NCBI GenBank assembly: GCA_963850605.1
Contig: CAWKLX010000007.1
Span: 62,001-126,000, forward strand
DNA length: 64,000 bases
DNA from: BOG-908 sp963850605
GTDB taxonomy: Bacteria > Pseudomonadota > Alphaproteobacteria > Acetobacterales > Acetobacteraceae
Reading direction: 5' to 3'
Below the pieces are notes generated by a model, which saw only the letters and a list, made by a program, of their open reading frames with translations, ran no database searches and had not been told where the DNA came from. The position numbers and the translations under genes were made by a program. Positions 17,280-28,646 of the stretch are shown here, one piece after another (the first letter of the stretch is position 1; each line of letters opens with the position of its first letter).

Positions 17280-18023
17280 ATGACCGACGGCGAGCTGGCG
17301 AGACTATTGCTGAACGCGCGTGGCGGGGCGCCGATCCCGACCGGGCCGGCGCCGGAGGATGCTGCCCAGGCCTACCGCGTGCAGGCGCGGGTGATGGCCC
17401 AACTGGGAGAGATTGGCGGTTGGAAGGTGGGGGCGCCCGGGCCTGATGGGCCGATCAGCGGGGCGCCCATGCCGGCGTCCGGGGTGTTTCATGGGTTCAA
17501 GAGTTTCGACTCGGCCCGGTTCACGCAGCGGGAGGTCGAGTCCGAAATTTGTTTTTTGGTGGCCGCCGACTTGCCGCCTCGGGCCACCTCCTACACGCGC
17601 GAAGAGGTTTTCGGTGCACTCGGCGCCTGCCATCCGGGGATCGAGGTTTTGCAGTCGCGCTATGCGATGCCGGACGAGGTGGGCGGCCTGGCATTGCTGG
17701 CCGATTTCATCCAGCACGGCGCCTATGTGGTGGGTGATCCCATCGACGCTTGGCGGGAGCTGGACTTTTCTGCGCTGGCCGTGACCCAGACAATCGAGGG
17801 CGGGCCGGTGCGGCAGGCGGTGGGCAACCCGGCCGGCGACATGTTGCGGTTGATTGTGTGGCTGGCCAATGAGGGCGCGGTCTGGGCAGGCGGGTTGCGG
17901 GCCGGGCAGGTTGTCACCTGCGGGTCTTGGACAGGCAAGACCCGCGTGGAACGGCCGTCTGCGGGGGTGACGACCGAATTTGCTGGCGTGCCGGCGGTGC
18001 GCATCGCGTTTACGGGGGGTTAG
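17280..18023 (+). CDS. 2-keto-4-pentenoate hydratase-like protein (FAH superfamily)
   Basis: This 247-residue protein resembles MhpD-type hydratases of the fumarylacetoacetase superfamily, which add water to 2-oxopent-4-enoates during aromatic meta-cleavage. Features are GGWKVGAPGPDGPISGAPM, then VESEICFLVAADLPPRAT (the acidic metal ligands EVESE), HPGIEVLQSRY and WTGKTRVERPSAG. No neighbouring catabolic genes support a specific pathway, so the substrate is open. ATG 17280 is preferred over the earlier GTG-like option because it follows a GGAGCG ribosome site. It overlaps the convergent uracil-DNA glycosylase gene by 14 bases. Confidence 0.85.
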   Translation: MTDGELARLLLNARGGAPIPTGPAPEDAAQAYRVQARVMAQLGEIGGWKVGAPGPDGPISGAPMPASGVFHGFKSFDSARFTQREVESEICFLVAADLPPRATSYTREEVFGALGACHPGIEVLQSRYAMPDEVGGLALLADFIQHGAYVVGDPIDAWRELDFSALAVTQTIEGGPVRQAVGNPAGDMLRLIVWLANEGAVWAGGLRAGQVVTCGSWTGKTRVERPSAGVTTEFAGVPAVRIAFTGG

Positions 18024-18663
18024 GGGCGGCTTTCACCAGCCCCTCCACCACCGCCTCGAACATCTGTTGGGTCAGACGGCGGGTGGAGGTGTTGTAGCGG
18101 GAGACATGATAGCTGTCGGTCAGGGTGAGGCCGCTGGGCAGGGCGTGGCGCGCGCCGTGGCCGAACGCGTTGCGTGAGAGTTTGAGGCCGAAGCAGCGCA
18201 GCACCGCGCCATGCGCCAGCCCGCCCAAGGCCAGGACCGCGCACAGGCCTGGGAGCGCCGCGATTTCGGCTGCGAGGAAGGGGCTGCACGTGGCCACCTC
18301 CGCCGGCAGCGGCAAGTTGGCTGGCGGCACGCAGCGCACGGCGTTGGCGATGCGCACACCGTGCAGGGTCAGGCCATCACCTGGGTCGGCGCGATATTCC
18401 CCGGTGGCCAAGCCGAATTTCGTCAGCGTCTCGTAAAGCAGGATGCCGGCGTGGTCGCCGGTGAAGGGGCGGCCGGTGCGATTTGCACCGGCCACGCCCG
18501 GGGCCATGCCAACAATCAGCAACCAGGCATCGAGCGGCCCGAAACTGGGGACCGGCGCGTTGAACCAGCCGGGATGGGCCATACGGTTGGCGGCCCTGTA
18601 CCCCGCCAGGCGTGGGCAGAGCGGGCAGTCGGCCGCGGGCTGGGCCGGCGCGGGCTCCGGCAA
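18010..18663 (-). CDS. Uracil-DNA glycosylase, family 5 (UdgB-like)
   Basis: This Fe-S uracil-DNA glycosylase excises uracil and other deaminated bases. The 217 residues carry four cysteines for a [4Fe-4S] cluster: Cys13, Cys16, Cys111 and Cys126. Motif A is GMAPGVAGANRTGRPFTGD (52-70); the AGANRTGR..TGD form is typical of family 5 rather than family 4. The late motif SYHVSRYNTSTRRLT carries the catalytic-loop His, where families 4/5 usually have HPS. Its 3' end overlaps the convergent hydratase gene. Confidence 0.9.
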   Translation of the reverse strand: MPEPAPAQPAADCPLCPRLAGYRAANRMAHPGWFNAPVPSFGPLDAWLLIVGMAPGVAGANRTGRPFTGDHAGILLYETLTKFGLATGEYRADPGDGLTLHGVRIANAVRCVPPANLPLPAEVATCSPFLAAEIAALPGLCAVLALGGLAHGAVLRCFGLKLSRNAFGHGARHALPSGLTLTDSYHVSRYNTSTRRLTQQMFEAVVEGLVKAAPNPP

Positions 18664-18668
18664 CGGGG

Positions 18669-19265
18669 CTAGATCTGGTCCTGGTGGTCCATCACCGCTT
18701 CCGGGCGAACGCCGGCCACGCGTGGCCGCGGCTCCATCTGGCGGCGGGTGAATTCGGGGGCGATATCGGCCAGCTCCAGAAACTGGTCGGCCTGACGACG
18801 CAATTCGTCGGCCACCATGGGGGGCGACGTGCGGATGGAGGAGACGACCGAGACGCGGACCCCGCGGCGCTGCACCGCCTCGATCAGGCGGCGGAAGTCG
18901 CTGTCGCCGCTGAAGAGGACGGCGTGGTCCATCTTGTCGGCCAACTCGAGCATGTCGATGGCCAGCTCGATATCCATGTTGCCCTTGACGCGACGGCGGC
19001 CGGCGGCGTCGGTGAATTCGCGCGCCGGTTTGGTGACCAGCGTGTAGCCGTTATAGGCCAGCCAGTCGGTGAGCGGCTTCAGGGGCGAATATTCCTCTGT
19101 CTCGAGAACAGCAGAGTAGTAATATGCACGCAGGACGTGTGCTTTGCGGCGGAAGAACTCCAGGAGGTTGCGATAATCGACGTCGAATCCCAGATTGCGC
19201 GAGGCCGAGTATAGGTTGGCGCCATCGACGAATAGGCATACGCGCTCGGTCGGCAGAAAGTGCAT
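18669..19265 (-). CDS. NYN domain protein (LabA-like, PIN-fold nuclease)
   Basis: This protein of about 198 residues has the NYN domain of the LabA/DUF88 family, a PIN-like fold with conserved acidic residues expected to bind metal and act on RNA. Motifs are ERVCLFVDGANLYSASRNLG at the N-terminus, KGNMDIELAIDMLELA in the middle, and AVLFSGDSDFRRLIEAVQRR followed by GVRVSVVSS. ATG 19265 (MHFLPTERV) fits the family start; an in-frame ATG at 19280 adds five residues. It is divergent from folK, and labA-folK-rpoZ-spoT is a recurring order in Rhodospirillales. Confidence 0.9.
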   Translation of the reverse strand: MHFLPTERVCLFVDGANLYSASRNLGFDVDYRNLLEFFRRKAHVLRAYYYSAVLETEEYSPLKPLTDWLAYNGYTLVTKPAREFTDAAGRRRVKGNMDIELAIDMLELADKMDHAVLFSGDSDFRRLIEAVQRRGVRVSVVSSIRTSPPMVADELRRQADQFLELADIAPEFTRRQMEPRPRVAGVRPEAVMDHQDQI

Positions 19266-19365
19266 GAAAGCGCCCTTCAATGTGCCCAGCCACTGGCTGA
19301 TCGACCGCCAGTCGGGAAATGATGAAAACGACCACGCCAGCGTGGCCTAGAACAAAGGTGGCCAC

Positions 19366-19858
19366 ATTTCCGTCATAATTGCAATTGGCGCGAAATCTTA
19401 CATCCGCGCGGCGCGGCACGCCCATGCAAACCTGCCAATGGGCGGCGCGGCAATTGGCCCACCTTCCAGGTCTGCGCGACCCTGTTCTGTCTCGTTGGTA
19501 CACCAGCGCGGCGGTGCCGGATGGCAGCGGGCCGTCTTATATCAACGGGGTCATCAGCCTGGCCGGCAACCCCGATCCCGCCGCCTTGCTCGGCGCTTTG
19601 CACGCACTGGAGGCGGCAGCGGACCGCAGGCGGTCGGTGCCGAATGCGCCACGCACGCTCGATTTGGACATTGTGGACATGGCAGGCACCCTGCGCGCCT
19701 CCCCGGACCCCATCCTCCCACACCCCAGGGCGCATCTGCGCGCCTTCGTGCTGCTGCCGTTGCGCGATGTGGCGCCGGACTGGACCCACCCGGTGTCCGG
19801 GCAGACACTGAACTCGCTGATCGCCGCCCTGCCCGCCCATGACACCCACCCGCTGTGA
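19366..19858 (+). CDS. folK: HPPK (folate biosynthesis), apparent frameshift near the N-terminus
   Basis: 6-hydroxymethyl-7,8-dihydropterin pyrophosphokinase transfers pyrophosphate from ATP to the pterin in folate synthesis. From TTG 19379 one frame encodes NLTSARRGTPMQTCQWAARQ, RWYTSAAVPDGSGPSYINGV, then NAPRTLDLDIVDM (conserved R and DxD metal ligands), LPHPRAHLRAFVLLPL and APDWTHP. The essential first strand (AIGAN in homologues) is absent from that frame. It is found in the neighbouring frame as ISVIIAIGA from ATT 19366, behind an AAAGGTGG site. The two frames meet at an AAA run (19393-19395), where two A instead of three would give IAIGANLTSARRG. It is either a sequencing indel, a slippage site or an inactivated gene. 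Confidence 0.8.
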
Positions 19859-19939
19859 CACTGGATTTCGCCTTGCGCACAGGCGGACGACCGTCTACGG
19901 AGAAGGTTTCCCATTTCTACTGCCGTGGAGTGCCATCGT

Positions 19940-20338
19940 ATGGCGCGTGTTACCGTTGAAGATTGCGTCGAGCGCGTGCCGAACCGGTTCGAGCTGGTCC
20001 TGCTCGCCGCGCAGCGCGCCCGCAACATCAGCCGCGGCGAGGAACTGACCGTCGACCGCGACAACGACAAGAACCCCGTGGTGGCGCTGCGCGAAATCGC
20101 CGACGAGACGATCGAGCTGCCGCGGCTGGAGCAGGATCTCATCAAGAGCCTGTCGCGCTCGCCGGAGCCGGAGCCCGCCGACGAGGAGGTGCTGGACCTG
20201 ATTCCGACGGACCAGAACATCTTCGGGTTGCAGGATATTTCCGCCGAGGAAGAGGCGGCCAACATGGCGCAGGAGGAGATGTCGCCGGACGACATCGAAG
20301 CGGCCATCGAGGCGGAACTCGGTGGACGACGCCGCTAA
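19940..20338 (+). CDS. rpoZ: RNA polymerase omega subunit
   Basis: Omega helps assemble the beta' subunit and forms part of the ppGpp site. The 132-residue protein starts MARVTVEDCVERVPNRFELV followed by LLAAQRARNISRG, the universal omega core. It continues with NPVVALREIADETI and an acidic, alphaproteobacterial-type C-terminal tail. ATG 19940 gives the exact family start. It stands directly before spoT, a conserved pairing that links RNA polymerase to the alarmone. Confidence 0.96.
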   Translation: MARVTVEDCVERVPNRFELVLLAAQRARNISRGEELTVDRDNDKNPVVALREIADETIELPRLEQDLIKSLSRSPEPEPADEEVLDLIPTDQNIFGLQDISAEEEAANMAQEEMSPDDIEAAIEAELGGRRR

Positions 20339-20521
20339 CGGACCGCTTCATGATGCGACTACGCTGGTTATTCGACACGGCAATCTGCGCTTGCGGTGCT
20401 TACGGCCATTGCGGCCGCTCCGCTCCGGGTCTCGATTGCCGTGCCGGGCGGCGCCTTGCGGCGCCTCTGACTCAGCGTAGCGCATTCTCAAGCGGCCCGT
20501 AGACAGCACGGAGGTGGGCGT

Positions 20522-22768
20522 ATGAAAGCCGCGCCTCCCGCACATATCTGGCGCGGGCCTGAGGGAAGTGGCGGGCTGATTGCGGCGCGTGAGCATCGGC
20601 TGGACGAGCGGGTGCGCGCCTATGCGCCGGATGCCGATATCGGGCTGATCGACCGCGCCTATGCGTTGGCGTCGCAGGCGCATGCGACGCAAAAACGCGA
20701 TAATGGTGACCCGTATATCACTCACCCGTTGGCTGTGGCCGAGATTTTAGCCGGCTACCACCTGGATGTGGCCAGCATCTGCACCGCGCTGTTGCACGAT
20801 ACGGTGGAGGATACCGGGGTCACCAGCCAGGAGATCGAGGCGCGGTTCGGGTCGGCGATCGCGGGGCTGGTCGATGGCGTGACCAAGCTGACGCGGCTGG
20901 AGCTGCAGTCGGACCGGACGAAGCAGGCGGAGAATTTCCGTAAGCTGGTGCTGGCGATGAGCCGCGACATTCGCGTGCTGCTGGTGAAGCTGGCGGACCG
21001 GCTGCACAACATGCGAACGCTGAATTTTGTGGAGCGGCGCGACCGGCGGCAGCGGATTGCGCACGAAACCATGGACATCTATGCGCCGCTGGCCGCGCGC
21101 ATCGGCATGGATGCGCTGAAAACCGAGTTGCAGACGCGGGCTTTCGCCGAGCTGGAGCCGGACGCCCACAGCACCATTCAGGCGCGGCTGAATTACCTGC
21201 GCGGCCAGGGCGCCGACGTGATCGAAGAAGTGCGTCAGGAACTGGCGCAGGTGTGCCGGGACAGCGGCGTCGATGTGCTGGAGGTCTCGGGGCGGGAAAA
21301 AAGTGCATTTTCCATCTGGCAGAAGATGCAAATGCGCAACGTGGCGTTCGAGCAGTTGTCGGACATCATGGCGTTCCGCATCGTGGTACCGACGCGCGAG
21401 CAGTGCTATATGGCGCTGGGGGCCGTGCATAACGCGTTTCCGGTGATCGCCGGGCGGTTCAAGGATTACATCTCAACGCCGAAAACGAACGGCTACCAGA
21501 GTTTGCATACCGGCGTGACGTTGCGTCATCCGCGCAACCAGAAGATCGAGGTGCAGATACGCACGCGCGAGATGCACGATGTGGCCGATAACGGGGTGGC
21601 GGCGCATTGGACCTATAAGGAGCTGGACCAGGAGCCGCCGGAAGAAGCAAAGAACTTTTCGTGGGTTCGCGACCTTCTGGAGATACTCGATAACTCCGCC
21701 GCGCCGGACGAGTTTTTAGAAAATACCAAGCTCGAGCTGTACCAGGACCAGGTTTTTTGTTTTACGCCGAAGGGGCAGCTGATCCAGTTGCCACGCGGGG
21801 CAACGCCGATCGATTTTGCCTACGCGGTGCACAGCCAGGTGGGCGACACCACGGTGGGCGCCAAGATCAACGGGCGACTGATGCCGTTGCGCACCGAGCT
21901 CGCCAATGGCGACCAAGTGGAGATCATGACCGCGCGCGGCGGCACGCCCTCTCCTTCCTGGGAGCGGTGGGTCGTTACCGGCAAGGCGCGCGCGCGCATA
22001 CGCCGCTATGTCGCCAGCCAGCAACGCGCACAGACGGTGGAGCAGGGCCGCACCGCACTGACCCGGGCGTTCCGGCAGGAGGGACTGGACGGATCGGAAA
22101 AAGTGCTGGAAACGGCGCTGAAATTGGTGAAGTGCGCGACACTGACCGACCTGTATGTGGCGGTCGGCAGCGGACATCTGGGCCCAAAAGACGTGGTGCA
22201 CGCGGCCTACCCCGAGTTGCTGGAGGCACAGCGCAGCCCACGCATGATGCCGGCGCTGCTGGCCCGGCCGCCATCCGCAAAGCCGTCCTCGGATCGCGGG
22301 ATGGCCATTACTGGACTGGTGAGCGGCATGGACGTGCATTACGCCGGCTGCTGTCACGCGCTGCCCGGGGACGCCATTGTGGGTATTGTGACCACGGGTA
22401 AAGGGGTGACCATTCACACGAAACATTGTCCGACGCTTGAGACGTTTGCGGCCACGCCCGAGCGGTTCATCGACGTGGACTGGGACTACGCGAGCGCGAA
22501 GAAACCGGCCAATGGGCGGGGTGGAACGACGCATACCGGGCGCATCAACGTGATCGCGGTGAACGAGCCGGCGACGCTGGCCAATTTGACGAACGCGGTG
22601 GCGCGGCAGGACGGAGCGGTGACGAACTTGAAAATCGTCAATCGGCAGCAGGATTTCGTGGAGATATTGGTGGATGTGGAGGTGCGTGATCTGCGGCATT
22701 TGTCGATGGTGATTGCCGGGTTGCGGGCGGTGCATGGGCTGACTCAGGTCGAACGTGATCATGCGTGA
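20522..22768 (+). CDS. spoT: Bifunctional (p)ppGpp synthetase / hydrolase
   Basis: This RelA/SpoT homologue makes and degrades (p)ppGpp in the stringent response. The 748 residues run: HD hydrolase domain with intact HDTVEDT (His92-Asp93, Glu96-Asp97), so hydrolysis should be active; synthetase domain with GREKSAFSIWQKM, YISTPKTNGYQSLHTGV and VQIRTREMHDVADNGVAAHW; TGS domain (FCFTPKGQLIQLPRGATPID); and a C-terminal ACT domain. Alphaproteobacteria usually have this single bifunctional enzyme (Rsh). ATG 20522 follows a GGAGG site at 20510-20514. acpS follows nine bases downstream. Confidence 0.97.
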   Translation: MKAAPPAHIWRGPEGSGGLIAAREHRLDERVRAYAPDADIGLIDRAYALASQAHATQKRDNGDPYITHPLAVAEILAGYHLDVASICTALLHDTVEDTGVTSQEIEARFGSAIAGLVDGVTKLTRLELQSDRTKQAENFRKLVLAMSRDIRVLLVKLADRLHNMRTLNFVERRDRRQRIAHETMDIYAPLAARIGMDALKTELQTRAFAELEPDAHSTIQARLNYLRGQGADVIEEVRQELAQVCRDSGVDVLEVSGREKSAFSIWQKMQMRNVAFEQLSDIMAFRIVVPTREQCYMALGAVHNAFPVIAGRFKDYISTPKTNGYQSLHTGVTLRHPRNQKIEVQIRTREMHDVADNGVAAHWTYKELDQEPPEEAKNFSWVRDLLEILDNSAAPDEFLENTKLELYQDQVFCFTPKGQLIQLPRGATPIDFAYAVHSQVGDTTVGAKINGRLMPLRTELANGDQVEIMTARGGTPSPSWERWVVTGKARARIRRYVASQQRAQTVEQGRTALTRAFRQEGLDGSEKVLETALKLVKCATLTDLYVAVGSGHLGPKDVVHAAYPELLEAQRSPRMMPALLARPPSAKPSSDRGMAITGLVSGMDVHYAGCCHALPGDAIVGIVTTGKGVTIHTKHCPTLETFAATPERFIDVDWDYASAKKPANGRGGTTHTGRINVIAVNEPATLANLTNAVARQDGAVTNLKIVNRQQDFVEILVDVEVRDLRHLSMVIAGLRAVHGLTQVERDHA

Positions 22769-22777
22769 GGGTGGCGC

Positions 22778-23191
22778 GTGATCATCGGGCTGGGCGCCGA
22801 TCTGTGCGACATACGGCGTGTGGAAAAGGTGATGGCCCGGTTTGGCGAGCGCTTTCTGAACCGGGTTTTTACCGAGGAGGAGCGGGCGCGCGCTAACCGG
22901 CGTACGGAAGCTTTGCGGGCTGGAACTTATGCCAAACGGTTTGCCGCCAAGGAGGCATGTGCGAAAGCGTTGGGCACCGGGTTTTCGCGCGGGGTGTTTC
23001 ATTCGGATATGGGCGTGGTGAATTTGCGGAGCGGGCAGCCGACGCTGGTGTTGAGTGGTGGGGCGTTGGAGCGGTTGCGGCAGATGACGCCGGACGGGAT
23101 GCGGGCGGAGATGGCGCTGACGATGACGGATGAGGTGCCTTATGCTTTTGCGCAGGTGATTATTACTGCGTGTGCGGTGCAGTCACAGTAG
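22778..23191 (+). CDS. acpS: Holo-[acyl-carrier-protein] synthase
   Basis: AcpS transfers 4'-phosphopantetheine from CoA to acyl carrier protein. Motifs are IIGLGADLCDIRRVE (metal-binding Asp in GxDxxxxxR) and RFAAKEACAKALGTGF (the W/FxxKEA motif). The start is GTG 22778. At 137 residues it is normal length. It sits nine bases after spoT and probably shares its transcript. Confidence 0.95.
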   Translation: MIIGLGADLCDIRRVEKVMARFGERFLNRVFTEEERARANRRTEALRAGTYAKRFAAKEACAKALGTGFSRGVFHSDMGVVNLRSGQPTLVLSGGALERLRQMTPDGMRAEMALTMTDEVPYAFAQVIITACAVQSQ

Positions 23192-23207
23192 GCGGGCTTC
23201 AGCCCGC
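23192..23207 (+). terminator. Hairpin directly after acpS
   Basis: A perfect 7-bp stem, GCGGGCT (23192-23198) and AGCCCGC (23201-23207) with a two-base loop, starts right after the acpS stop. No T-tract follows. It lies between acpS and the convergent mrr remnant, so it could end either transcript or be a small palindromic repeat. Confidence 0.45.
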
Positions 23208-23215
23208 GAGCACGC

Positions 23216-23543
23216 CTATTCTGGTTCCGTATCGTCGAAGTAGACGGAGTCGACCTGCTTTATCTCCACACTCTGCCTGATTCGGACACCAACATTAAAT
23301 CGTGTCATGAGAGTTGTGAGCTGATCGCCATCAATGAAAACCAACCGTAAGCCGCCCGACTGTTGAGCTAACTCGGCTTGCGATAACCGTGGTATCGCCG
23401 CTTGGAAGCTCCTGAGAGCGCTCCTCGGGACTAAGCTGCAGATCGTCCGCAATTCGTCTAATGAGTTCACGCATCGGCCAAACTCGATCTGCGCACAGTC
23501 GCAGAACAGGTGACATCAATGCATCATATGATGTGATGGACAA
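23216..23543 (-). pseudogene. Mrr-type restriction endonuclease with its catalytic core deleted
   Basis: The beginning of this segment (from 23543) encodes SITSYDALMSPVLRLCAD, then IRRIADDLQLSPEERSQELP and SGDTTVIASRV, which is the N-terminal winged-helix domain of Mrr proteins. The end, in another frame (down to 23216), encodes GLRLVFIDGDQLTTLMTRFN, then VGVRIRQSVEIKQVDSVYFD, which is the closing part of the Mrr nuclease domain. Everything between, including the D-E-QAK-type catalytic core expected in a roughly 300-residue protein, is missing, and the junction near 23360-23400 is out of frame. It is a relic of a type IV restriction gene. Confidence 0.75.
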
Positions 23544-23577
23544 CGTCAGTTACGCAGCGCCAGCGCCCGTTGTCTCG

Positions 23578-26295
<2,718 letters not shown>

Positions 26296-26339
26296 TGGGG
26301 GCAGATAGGCGGCGCGTCCAGCAGGGTCAACGTTAGCGT

Positions 26340-26413
26340 TCAGCTGTCAGCTTTCAGCCCTCCAGAATAGAGGCCGCGGCCGCAAAGGTCTCTGACAGCT
26401 GAAAGCTGATAGC
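26340..26413. repeat. Inverted repeat in the secA / isomerase divergent region
   Basis: TCAGCTGTCAG (26340-26350) is the exact reverse complement of CTGACAGCTGA (26392-26402). GCTGTCAGCTTTCAGC (26343-26358) also pairs, with one mismatch, to 26398-26413. The arms are about 40 bases apart in the 210-base region between two divergent genes. Function unknown; it may be a small mobile or repeat-derived palindrome. Confidence 0.5.
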
Positions 26414-26423
26414 CGACCCCTGA

Positions 26424-26461
26424 TGAAGGCCTTTTCACGCCCCGGGCGTTGCCCGGCCTTC
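26424..26461 (+). promoter_or_regulatory. Nested hairpin upstream of the isomerase gene
   Basis: GAAGGCC (26424-26430) pairs with GGCCTTC (26455-26461), enclosing CCGGGC/GCCCGG (26442-26447 and 26451-26456, loop GTT). It lies about 45 bases before the isomerase start and would form in its leader RNA if transcription begins upstream. Confidence 0.35.
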
Positions 26462-26505
26462 GTGTATCGGCCATAAGGCCGCCGCTTCCACATGAGGTTT
26501 TCTCT

Positions 26506-27432
26506 ATGCGCGCGCTGACCCTGACCACGGCCCTGACGGCTGCCCTTGCCTGCACCGCGGCCCTGGCCCAGTCGCCACGGCCCGCCGCCCCCGCCAAGCC
26601 GGGCACTTCGGCGGCCGCCCCGGCGCAGCCGAACCCGCTGATCGCCACCGTTAACGGCGACCCGATCCACCTGGCCGACATCAGCGCCTGGGTCGATGGC
26701 CACGTGCCCGCCGAACAGCGTGCGCAGATCGGCCAGGAGAAGCTGTTCGCGGTGGCCATGGACAATCTGGTGTCCGGCAAGGCGCTGCAAGTGATGGCCC
26801 GCAAGCAGGGGCTGGACCACGACCCGGCCATCGCGCACCAGATGCAGGTGGCGGCGGACGACGTGCTGCAGCGCGCGATCCTGGTGAAAACCGTGCTGCC
26901 TCAGGTGACGGAAGAGGCGATCAAGGCACAGTACGACAAGGAGTACGCCAGCAAGCCTGGCGAGCCGGAGGTGCACGCCCGCCACATTCTGGTCGATAGC
27001 GAGGCCAAGGCAAAGGACGTGATCAAGCAGCTGCAAGGCGGCGCCAAGTTCGAGGATCTGGTCAAGAAGTATAGCGACACCAAGGATCCGGCCAGCGCAC
27101 AGGGCGGCGACCTCGGCACATTCAAGCGCGCCGACATGCTGCCGGAGTTCTCGGATGCCGCGTTCAAGCTGAAGAAGGGCGAGTATACGACCACGCCAGT
27201 GCACACGCGCTATGGCTGGCACGTGATCCAGGTGCTGGACACCAGCATTTCGCAGCCGCCGAAATACGATGCGGTGCATGACGAGATACGCCAGACCCTG
27301 TTGCGGCAGGATGCGCAGGTGCTGGCGGCCAACGCCCGCAACCAGGTGAAGATCGTGCAGTACGGGCCGGACGGCAAACCCGTCAAACCAGTCGCGGCCA
27401 CCGCCGCGACGCCTGCCGCGCCCAAGAAGTAG
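26506..27432 (+). CDS. Periplasmic parvulin-type peptidyl-prolyl isomerase
   Basis: This 308-residue exported chaperone-isomerase has a signal peptide (RALTLTTALTAALACTAALA, cleaved before QSPRP) and then an Ala/Pro-rich linker. It has an N-terminal SurA/PrsA-like helical region (LIATVNGDPIHLADISAWVD) and a parvulin domain at about 150-250 with VHARHILVDSEAKAKDVI, AQGGDLGTFKRADMLPEFSD and TRYGWHVIQVLD. It probably helps fold secreted or outer-membrane proteins. ATG 26506 begins the signal peptide. The argJ reading frame follows in the same frame 12 bases after its TAG. Confidence 0.9.
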   Translation: MRALTLTTALTAALACTAALAQSPRPAAPAKPGTSAAAPAQPNPLIATVNGDPIHLADISAWVDGHVPAEQRAQIGQEKLFAVAMDNLVSGKALQVMARKQGLDHDPAIAHQMQVAADDVLQRAILVKTVLPQVTEEAIKAQYDKEYASKPGEPEVHARHILVDSEAKAKDVIKQLQGGAKFEDLVKKYSDTKDPASAQGGDLGTFKRADMLPEFSDAAFKLKKGEYTTTPVHTRYGWHVIQVLDTSISQPPKYDAVHDEIRQTLLRQDAQVLAANARNQVKIVQYGPDGKPVKPVAATAATPAAPKK

Positions 27433-27444
27433 GGCGTACACCAC

Positions 27445-28644
27445 ATCTCGCCGCTGGCTGTCCCGTTGCCGGAGCTGCCCCCGGTTGCGGGGGTTCGCCT
27501 GGCGGCGGGAGCGGCCGGCATACGCTATCAAGGGCGTACCGACCTGTTCTTGGCCGAGTTCGCGCCCGGCACTGCGGTGGCCGGCGTGTTCACGAGAAAC
27601 AGGTGCCCGGGGGCGCCGGTGGACTGGTGCAGGGCCGCGCTGGCCGGCGGCACGGCGCGCGCGCTGGTGGTGAACGCCGGCAATGCGAACGTGTTCACTG
27701 GTGCCGCGGGCCACGAGGCCACGCAGGCCACGGCGGACGCTGCGGCTTCACTGGTGGGGTGCACACCTACCGAGGTTTTCCTGGCCTCGACCGGGGTCAT
27801 CGGCCAACCGCTCCCCTACGAGCGGATCACGACCGCACTGCCCGGCCTGCACGAAAGGTTATCGTCCGGCGGGTTGGCCGAGGCCGCGCGTGGCATGATG
27901 ACGACCGATACCTTTCCCAAAGCCGCTACGCGGACCATCAGCATGGGCGGCGTGCCCGTGCGGATTACCGGCATCGCCAAGGGCAGCGGCATGATCGCGC
28001 CGGACATGGCAACTATGCTGTGCTTCGTCTTCACCGATGCGGTGATGCCGGCGGGGCACCTGCAATGGATGCTCGCGCGATACGTCGATAACACGTTCAA
28101 CTGCACCACGGTCGACGCGGACACCTCCACCAGCGACACGGTGCTGCTGTTCGCGACAGGCCAGGCGGGCAACTCGCCGCTTCCCTCGGCCGAGTTCATG
28201 GTGGCTCTCGAGTCAGTTCTTCTCGACCTTGCCCTGATGGTCGTGCGTGACGGCGAAGGCGCGCAGAAACTCGTCCGTATCGATGTCACCGGTGCGGTCG
28301 ATCATGCCAGCGCCCGCCGCGTGGCGCTGGCTGTGGCTAACTCGCCGTTGGTGAAGACCGCCATTGCCGGCGAGGATGCCAATTGGGGCCGCATCGTCAT
28401 GGCTGTCGGCCGGGCTGGGGAGCCGGCGGAACGTGATCTTCTATCAATCGCGATCGGTGGCACCTGGATGGCCCGCAACGGCACGGTCGTGGAGGGTTAC
28501 GACGAGACGCCCGTCGTCGCGCACATGCGAGGACGGGAGATCGACATCGCCATCGATCTGGGCTTGGGCGATGGCGCCGGCCGAGCCTGGACGTGCGATC
28601 TGACGCATGGCTACATCGACATCAACGGCAGCTACAGGAGCTGA
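27445..28644 (+). CDS. argJ: Glutamate N-acetyltransferase / amino-acid N-acetyltransferase
   Basis: ArgJ moves the acetyl group from N-acetylornithine to glutamate, recycling it in arginine synthesis. It self-cleaves before a threonine in the motif KGSGMIAPDMATML. Other motifs are VVNAGNANVFTGAAG, STGVIGQPLP, and near the end GEDANWGRIVMAVGR. The conserved N-terminus (SPLAVPLPELPPVAGVRLAA) extends upstream of the first conventional start, TTG 27466. It reaches ATC 27445, which would give (M)SPLAVPLP, as in homologues. No ATG, GTG or TTG exists between the preceding TAG and that point, so either ATC is used or the start is degraded. Confidence 0.94.
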   Translation: MSPLAVPLPELPPVAGVRLAAGAAGIRYQGRTDLFLAEFAPGTAVAGVFTRNRCPGAPVDWCRAALAGGTARALVVNAGNANVFTGAAGHEATQATADAAASLVGCTPTEVFLASTGVIGQPLPYERITTALPGLHERLSSGGLAEAARGMMTTDTFPKAATRTISMGGVPVRITGIAKGSGMIAPDMATMLCFVFTDAVMPAGHLQWMLARYVDNTFNCTTVDADTSTSDTVLLFATGQAGNSPLPSAEFMVALESVLLDLALMVVRDGEGAQKLVRIDVTGAVDHASARRVALAVANSPLVKTAIAGEDANWGRIVMAVGRAGEPAERDLLSIAIGGTWMARNGTVVEGYDETPVVAHMRGREIDIAIDLGLGDGAGRAWTCDLTHGYIDINGSYRS

Positions 28645-28646
28645 GC

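Noticed and set aside
20339..20521. GC-rich 183 bases between rpoZ and spoT, checked for a tRNA or small RNA
   Set aside because: Several short palindromes (such as GGCGCCTTGCGGCGCC near 20450) but no cloverleaf, no T-tract and no recognisable RNA family.
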